Shown here one piece after another: positions 59,415 to 64,000 of a stretch of 64,000 bases of DNA. The translations under genes and the position numbers were made by a program. The number at the start of each line of letters is the position of its first letter. Positions within the stretch are counted from its first letter, which is position 1. The DNA lies in the NCBI RefSeq assembly GCF_965262965.1, contig NZ_OZ253573.1, positions 3,534,001 through 3,598,000 of the forward strand, read 5' to 3'. The DNA is from Poriferisodalis sp965262965. GTDB taxonomy: Bacteria > Actinomycetota > Acidimicrobiia > Acidimicrobiales > Poriferisodalaceae. The notes beneath the pieces are model-generated. The model was not told the origin of the DNA. It saw only the letters and a program-made list of their open reading frames with translations, and ran no database searches.

Positions 59415-60181
59415 CCGCTGTCACCGCATTGGAAGCCACAGGCATCGGCAAGTCGTTTCGCGCCGTGCGGGCGCTCGACGATGTCGCACTGAGCTTGCAC
59501 TACGGCGAGGTGACCGCGCTGCTCGGAGACAACGGAGCCGGCAAGTCGACTTTGGTGAAGTGCCTTGCGGGGGTGTACCGGCCTGATGCAGGGACGATCC
59601 TCGTCAATGGAGCCAAGCACGAGATCGGTTCGCCCGAGGGGGCAAGGGCACTGGGCATCGAAACGGTGCACCAGACGCTGGCGGTGATCGATCCGCTTGA
59701 TGTCGTCGAGAACTTGTTCCTCAACCGCGAGCACACTCGTGGGGGACGGTTCGGGTCGTGGCTCGGAGTGCTCGACAAGAGGCGCATGCGGGCCGAGGCA
59801 GCGGAGATTCTGGGTCGCCTCGACATCCGCCTTCCGTCGTTGCGGCGGCCGTTGAGCGCACTGTCGGGCGGTCAGCGTCAAGCGGTCGCGATCGGGCGGG
59901 CTGCCGCGTGGGGCCAGCAGATCGTGTTGCTCGACGAGCCCGCTGCCGCATTGGGTGTCGAGCAGGCCGCACGCGTGCTGGATCTGATTCGCGCACTGCG
60001 CAGTGCCGGCGTGGCCGTCTTGCTCATCACCCACAACATGGACAGAGTCATGGCCGTGTGCGACCGGGCAGTGGTGCTGCGCCGAGGGCGCACAGCAGCG
60101 GAGGTCGATGTCAGCTCGGTGACCAAGGACGACCTTGTCGCGTACATCACCGGTGCCCGCAGCGGGGGTCCCCCGACATGA
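59411..60181 (+). CDS. ABC transporter ATP-binding protein
   Basis: 256 residues from GTG 59411 (GTGA overlap). All ATPase motifs are intact: Walker A LLGDNGAGKSTLVKCL, Q-loop VHQTLAVIDPLDVVENL, signature LSGGQRQAVAIGRA, Walker B IVLLDEPAAALGVEQ, H-loop VLLITHNMDRV. It has one ABC module, unlike RbsA-type proteins with two, so it must act as a homodimer with the permease at 57200 (fructose/sugar FrcA-like). Its stop overlaps the kinase start. Confidence 0.9.
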   Translation: MTAVTALEATGIGKSFRAVRALDDVALSLHYGEVTALLGDNGAGKSTLVKCLAGVYRPDAGTILVNGAKHEIGSPEGARALGIETVHQTLAVIDPLDVVENLFLNREHTRGGRFGSWLGVLDKRRMRAEAAEILGRLDIRLPSLRRPLSALSGGQRQAVAIGRAAAWGQQIVLLDEPAAALGVEQAARVLDLIRALRSAGVAVLLITHNMDRVMAVCDRAVVLRRGRTAAEVDVSSVTKDDLVAYITGARSGGPPT

Positions 60182-61062
60182 TCCACGACCCGAGCATCCG
60201 CAGGGAATCGGACGCTGGCGATGGGCACGATCCCAGATCCGGCCACGCTGCGCTCGACGACCGATCGCTGCAGGTCGGCATCGACGTCGGCGGAACGAGC
60301 ATCAAGGGAGCGGTCGTGGATCTCGCCGTGGGAGAGCCGTCGGGACCCGTCCTGACCGAAGCCACGCCCCCGACGGCGACGCCGCACGACGTCATCGCGG
60401 CAATCGGCCGCATCACCTCGGCTGTCGGATGGACTGGACCGGTGGGCGTCGCTCTGCCGGGTGTGATCGATGGTCTGTCGCTGCGACACGCTCCGAACTT
60501 GGATGCGTCCTGGGAGGACGCGGACGCGCTGGCCTGCTTGCGTGCCCCGTCCGGAGCGAACGCGGTGTTGATCAATGACGCCGACGCAGCTGGCCTCGCG
60601 GAGCTTCGATACGGCGAAGCCCCGCTCAGGGTGACCGGGCTGACCATCGTGCTGACCTTCGGGACCGGCGTCGGCAGCGCACTGCTGCACAACGGCAGCC
60701 TCATCGCGAATTCAGAGCTCGGCGGCCTGATCGTCGGCGGTGCCTGCTTCGAAGACGTGGCGTCCGGACGCGCGATCTCCACAGACGGGCTCACGCCGAG
60801 TCAGTGGGCGCAGCGGGCACAGCCGTTCTTCGAGATGATCGAGGCGGTGCTGCACCCGTCGTGCTGGGTCGTCGGCGGTGGACTCAGCAATGACTTCGAC
60901 CGATTCGTCTCCGAGCTCGAGCTGTCCAAGCCGATCTCGGTCGCTCATCGAGGCATGCATGCGGGCATCGTCGGTGCCGCAGTCGCAGCCACGGTGGGTT
61001 TGGGGGCCGGTGAGGTGCCCCGCAGCGATGACGATGGCGTCGGCGTGCCGATCACACAATGA
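60178..61062 (+). CDS. ROK-family sugar kinase (polyphosphate-glucokinase-like)
   Basis: 294 residues from the ATG 60178 (ATGA overlap). ATP-binding motif VGIDVGGTSIKGAVVDL, active-site NDADAAGLAELRYGE (Asn-Asp) and VLTFGTGVGSALLHNGSLI are seen. The zinc motif of bacterial GlcNAc kinases is absent, as in polyphosphate glucokinases. In this operon it probably phosphorylates the imported sugar at C6, delivering the substrate of NagB. About 30 residues precede the domain. Confidence 0.83.
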   Translation: MIHDPSIRRESDAGDGHDPRSGHAALDDRSLQVGIDVGGTSIKGAVVDLAVGEPSGPVLTEATPPTATPHDVIAAIGRITSAVGWTGPVGVALPGVIDGLSLRHAPNLDASWEDADALACLRAPSGANAVLINDADAAGLAELRYGEAPLRVTGLTIVLTFGTGVGSALLHNGSLIANSELGGLIVGGACFEDVASGRAISTDGLTPSQWAQRAQPFFEMIEAVLHPSCWVVGGGLSNDFDRFVSELELSKPISVAHRGMHAGIVGAAVAATVGLGAGEVPRSDDDGVGVPITQ

Positions 61063-61781
61063 GGATCATCGTCGCTGAGGATCGAGAGGCTGCCTCAGAA
61101 TGCGCAGCGGACATTGTCGAACGCTTTGTGCGGAGTCAGCGACGAGCAAGCCTTGGGGTTGCAACCGGGAGCACGACCGAGGCGCTGTATGCCGAGTTGG
61201 CTCGACGCCACCAACAAGGGGGTCTCAGTTTCGCCGGCGTTGACGTGTACCTGCTTGATGAGTACGCGGGCCTCGATCCTGACGATCCGTGCCGCTATTG
61301 CAGCGTCGTGCAGCGGGCGCTGGCCCGCCAGGTCGACCTGCGCCGCGATGCAGTCCACTGCCCCGATCCTGACGCGCCCGATCTCGAAGGCGAGTGCTGT
61401 CGCTACGAGCACTTGGTTCGGAGTGCACCTATCGGCCTGCAGATCCTGGGCATCGGGTCCAACGGCCACATCGCCTTCAACGAACCAGGTTCTTCGTTTG
61501 ACAGCGTCACTCGCATCGTGCCCCTCAGTGAGCAGACCCGCTCCGACAATGCGGGCTTCTTTGGCGACGGCCGTCCCGTTCCTGAGCTTGCCATCACGCA
61601 GGGGATCTCCACCATCCTTGCGGCGGCCGAACTGTTGCTGCTCGCGTGCGGCGACCGCAAGGCCGCAGCCGTGGCCCAGGCCGTCAGCGGACCCGTGTGC
61701 GAAGCGGTCCCCGCTTCAGCTCTGCAACTCCACCCAAGCGCGACCGTCATCCTCGACCCGGACGCCGCATCCCGCCTCTAG
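61059..61781 (+). CDS. nagB: Glucosamine-6-phosphate deaminase
   Basis: 240 residues from the ATG 61059 (ATGA overlap). It turns glucosamine 6-phosphate into fructose 6-phosphate and ammonia. Seen: GVATGSTTEALYAELARRHQ (phosphate loop), VDVYLLDEYAGLDPDDPCRY (catalytic Asp), LQILGIGSNGHIAFNEPGSS (His and Glu of the active site), ITQGISTILAAAELLLLACG. The length matches the short form of the family. It completes the operon. Confidence 0.92.
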   Translation: MRIIVAEDREAASECAADIVERFVRSQRRASLGVATGSTTEALYAELARRHQQGGLSFAGVDVYLLDEYAGLDPDDPCRYCSVVQRALARQVDLRRDAVHCPDPDAPDLEGECCRYEHLVRSAPIGLQILGIGSNGHIAFNEPGSSFDSVTRIVPLSEQTRSDNAGFFGDGRPVPELAITQGISTILAAAELLLLACGDRKAAAVAQAVSGPVCEAVPASALQLHPSATVILDPDAASRL

Positions 61782-61996
61782 CGAACGCTCGCCGACCGGG
61801 TCCTCACCGTCGGGGAACCGATCGGCTCCGAACTGAGTCTGATTTCACAAAGAACGCCTGCTCGGGTTGAAGTTCATTGGCTGATTCATCGAATTGTTCG
61901 AACCAACTGCCGAAGACATTCCGGCAGAGCCGACAGAACCAGCGCGACGCAGGCGCAAATCGCAGCAAACACGGTGGGCCACAAGGAGGTCAGACC

Positions 61997-62467
61997 ATGG
62001 CGAACGCCGCGCTCATCGAGCGTGATCTCACCTTGCCCGACAACGAGATGGTTGCGCAGGCAGCGGATGCTGTGCGGGCACTTGAGGATTTCTTGAAGCG
62101 ACATCGCGACCTTGCGACTAGCTCTGTGACGTTCGCACCCGGCGACGATGCTGCCCTGCAAATACCCGGAGCCGCGCTCGAGATGCTGATCGACGTGCTG
62201 GCGCACATGGCCGTCGGTGACGCGGTCGGCATCGCACCTGTTCACCCCGAGCTGACCGTCCCGCAGGCGGCGGACCTGATGGACGTGCCGCGCAGGTACC
62301 TCGAGAAGCTCCTCGACGACCGCAAGTTGCCATACCGCAGAGTCGGCAAGGCCCGTCGTGTGCTGCTTTGCGTCGTGGCTGACTACCAGCGACGCGAAGC
62401 TGCCCTCCTCCGCCGGCTCACCGACGAGCTCGCAGCCGAGGCCCGCCGCCTCCGCCTCGACTACTGA
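61997..62467 (+). CDS. Excisionase/HTH-17-type DNA-binding protein, likely antitoxin
   Basis: 156 residues from the ATG 61997 with AAGGAGG (61983-61989). The centre has ELTVPQAADLMDVPRRYLEK and LLDDRKLPYRRVGKARRV, the MerR/excisionase-like winged helix (bind, turn, Lys-Arg wing). Such proteins often sit before a PIN-domain toxin, but here the next downstream frame is not intact; the 216 bases after it may be a worn-out toxin. The N-terminal 80 residues are helical. Confidence 0.75.
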   Translation: MANAALIERDLTLPDNEMVAQAADAVRALEDFLKRHRDLATSSVTFAPGDDAALQIPGAALEMLIDVLAHMAVGDAVGIAPVHPELTVPQAADLMDVPRRYLEKLLDDRKLPYRRVGKARRVLLCVVADYQRREAALLRRLTDELAAEARRLRLDY

Positions 62468-62683
62468 AATCGGTCGACGGCGGCCACAGCCTGGCGACGA
62501 GCTGACCGAGCGCATCGCTCTCGATCCGCACGCCGACGATCGTCTACCTGCGTCAAGGCAGCGAGGTGTACCGCTCTACTGGCGCAGTCACTCCGTCATC
62601 GGCACAAGAGACGCTCCAGACCTACGCGTAACCCCGCTCCGGATAGCCCGGCCTCGCGACCCGGCGCGGCTTCAGTGATGCGT

Positions 62684-63118
62684 TTACGGGTCAGTGGTCG
62701 CGGCGTGTCGCCCGGGGTGGGGGACTTCAACGAGCTGGAGTTCGCTGATGGCCGTGAAGTCGTCCGGATTGGCGGTGTACAGCGGCAGCCCGTGAGCGAT
62801 CGCTGTTGCAGCGATGAGAGCGTCATAGGCGCGTGAGGTGGCCTTACGGCCGGCGGCGCGCAAGTCGGCGGCGACGCGGCCAAATGCACGCGCAGCGACC
62901 CCGTCGAAGGGGAGCGGTTCGAAATCTGATTCGGCCTGTTGGACGTGCGCCTGGCGACGGCTTCGTTCGGTTTCGTCGGATGTCGCCAACGGGCCGGCGG
63001 AGAGCTCGGCAAGAGTGATCGTCGTGATCACCGGTTCAGCAGGCAGCACGGCAGGATCCGTGATTTGGGGCAGCAGGATCACGGTGCTTGTGTCGAGCAC
63101 CCCCCGGCCATCGCTCAC
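62684..63118 (-). CDS. PIN-domain toxin VapC, second pair
   Basis: 144 residues. The PIN acidic residues are seen in GVLDTSTVILLPQI (Asp), ITTITLAELSAGPLATSDET (Glu), SRAYDALIAATAIAHGLPLY (Asp) and TANPDDFTAI. A GTG at 63118 overlaps the antitoxin stop (GTGA). Ribonuclease toxin; target unknown. Confidence 0.85.
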   Translation of the reverse strand: MSDGRGVLDTSTVILLPQITDPAVLPAEPVITTITLAELSAGPLATSDETERSRRQAHVQQAESDFEPLPFDGVAARAFGRVAADLRAAGRKATSRAYDALIAATAIAHGLPLYTANPDDFTAISELQLVEVPHPGRHAATTDP

Positions 63119-63351
63119 AGCGACGGGTCCGCGAGTTGATCGATGTCGCGGCGGAGCGCGTCAGGATCGACTCGCGGCAAATGTCGCCAGCGCTCGAGAA
63201 GTGTCGCCCCATCGAGTCCCCGGCGGGGCAGCGGTCGCAGCTCGGCCACGGGTCGCCCCGACCGAGTCACGGTGAGCCGTTCACCTGCCTGAACCCTCGT
63301 CACCACATCACCTCCATGATTGCGAAGTTCGCGGATCGTGACCTCATCCAT
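63115..63351 (-). CDS. Phd/YefM-type antitoxin, second pair
   Basis: 78 residues from the ATG at 63351 (a GTG at 63366 is an alternative). It reads DEVTIRELRNHGGDVVTRVQ and GERLTVTRSGRPVAELRPL, the Phd/YefM fold that binds operator DNA; the tail (LRRDIDQLADPSL) would block the toxin. It overlaps the vapC gene by 4 bases. Confidence 0.85.
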   Translation of the reverse strand: MDEVTIRELRNHGGDVVTRVQAGERLTVTRSGRPVAELRPLPRRGLDGATLLERWRHLPRVDPDALRRDIDQLADPSL

Positions 63352-63366
63352 ACCGTAACGTATCAC

Positions 63367-63790
63367 TGGTGAGACATACGGCGGCGTGGGTTGGGTCGGG
63401 ACCGTCGCGAGGTAGTCAACCTAGATCTGTGCTCGATCAATGTGAATTGATTTTGAACGCACAAGCATGACCGCAGCGAACTCCCGAGTGACGTGCCCGA
63501 CCTCCGGCAGCAGAACCCAGCTGAACCACCGTGCTTGACAGCCGCCTACCACGTCGGGTTGGTGCGGGCGGCAAGGCGCGCAGCCGATTGGGCCAGTGCC
63601 TCGTCCTGCGCCCTGGCGAAGGTACGCAGCGACAAGCTCGGCGGACAAACCCCCGCCGCATACGCTGAACAACACAAACGACAACACCCATGACAACTGG
63701 ACCGACAATCAGGTCCCTGTCACCACCTCGACTCGGGCACGGCCGAAGGACCGAACTGTGCTCGACGTGCAGTCCACACAGCGGCGCAAA
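63367..63790. other. Intergenic stretch without a confident gene
   Basis: About 420 bases. A 66-residue frame at 63493-63693 ends DKLGGQTPAAYAEQHKRQHP, faintly like the C-terminus of an IS3-type transposase, so a degraded insertion sequence is possible. The opposite-strand frames have no start with support. Confidence 0.35.
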
Positions 63791-63818
63791 GAAAAGGACC
63801 CCGTGAGGTCCGGGGTCC
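63791..63818 (-). terminator. Rho-independent terminator for a gene entering from the right
   Basis: On the minus strand GGACCCC and GGGGTCC (63796-63802 and 63812-63818 on the plus strand) form a 7-bp stem with a 9-base loop, followed directly by TTTTCTTT. It lies 69 bases downstream of the minus-strand stop at 63887. Confidence 0.7.
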
Positions 63819-63886
63819 AGAAGCCTGGGACACACGATTGCATTCGGCCGAGGCCTACTAATCGGATCCGTCAGACACCCGTTATG

Positions 63887-64000
63887 CTATTGCGCCAAAG
63901 CGGTCGCCGCAAGCTGTGGCGTCAGAACACGACTATGTGATTGGGCCACCTGCGGCCCCTGTGAGTGCGTCTGCGCCCGAGCGTTTGCAAGAGCGTGGCT
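63887..64000 (-). CDS. C-terminal end of an unidentified gene cut by the window edge
   Basis: An open minus-strand frame enters from base 64000 and ends with TAG at 63887, 37 residues (ANARAQTHSQGPQVAQSHSR ... LAATALAQ). Too short and polar to identify. The terminator 69 bases further supports a real gene end. Confidence 0.35.
   Translation of the reverse strand, partial: SHALANARAQTHSQGPQVAQSHSRVLTPQLAATALAQ

Noticed and set aside
63820..64000. tRNA, tmRNA or rRNA fragment at the right edge
   Set aside because: No cloverleaf, TTCGA loop, CCA end or tmRNA tag could be found on either strand; an open frame ending at 63887 and a terminator fit better.

Overview
The window is high-GC DNA from an actinobacterium, most likely of the Acidimicrobiia or a related lineage. 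The evidence is a CofC enzyme (coenzyme F420 pathway), a PafB/PafC pair of WYL regulators, a WhiB-like iron-sulfur protein, a cell-wall-binding-repeat surface protein, several lipoproteins and many GTG/TTG starts with 4-base ATGA/GTGA gene overlaps. I saw no tRNA, rRNA or CRISPR array.

Left part, 1-16.6 kb, looks chromosomal: the end of an acyl-CoA synthetase; a two-gene molybdenum hydroxylase (xanthine/CO-dehydrogenase family); pafB-pafC; an EEP-family hydrolase; an AlaX editing protein; a DNA methyltransferase with an extra C-terminal domain; a PIG-L deacetylase plus cofC; a large unknown protein; a VapBC pair; rnhB; and a secreted leucine-rich-repeat protein that is out of frame at a run of nine G.

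Middle part, 16.7-50.2 kb, is a nested mobile region and the main discovery. A cache-type lipoprotein gene has been cut into three pieces (16765-17054, 18019-18034, 49438-50205). Rejoined without the insertions and duplicated target bases they give one uninterrupted 357-codon frame. The first cut is an IS5-family element (17055-18015, TAA duplication). The second is an ISL3-family element with GGCTCTTCGCGTTT ends and an 8-base AGTTTTTC duplication, whose two ends now lie 31.4 kb apart (18035 and 49429). A second IS5 copy (47137-48097) and about 29 kb of accessory DNA (18055-47133) sit inside the ISL3 left end, and that cargo is bracketed by a 7-base repeat TTAGAGG. The cargo carries closely packed small genes of phage or plasmid style (WhiB-like, two ASCH proteins, SSB, a ParB-like protein next to a D12 adenine methylase), a beta-solenoid protein, a set of cupredoxin and Cys/His-rich lipoproteins, surface proteins and an AbiE-type toxin-antitoxin pair. 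I found no integrase, capsid or conjugation gene in it.

Right part, 50.3-64 kb: an RloA/RloB (AbiL-like) defence pair, a methyltransferase, then an eight-gene operon (53440-61781): ROK repressor, M20 amidohydrolase, ABC binding protein, permease, PLP-fold racemase-like protein, ABC ATPase, ROK sugar kinase and NagB. It reads as an amino-sugar import and breakdown operon in which an M20 enzyme stands where NagA would be expected. The window ends with an HTH protein, a second VapBC pair and the tail of a gene entering from the right edge.
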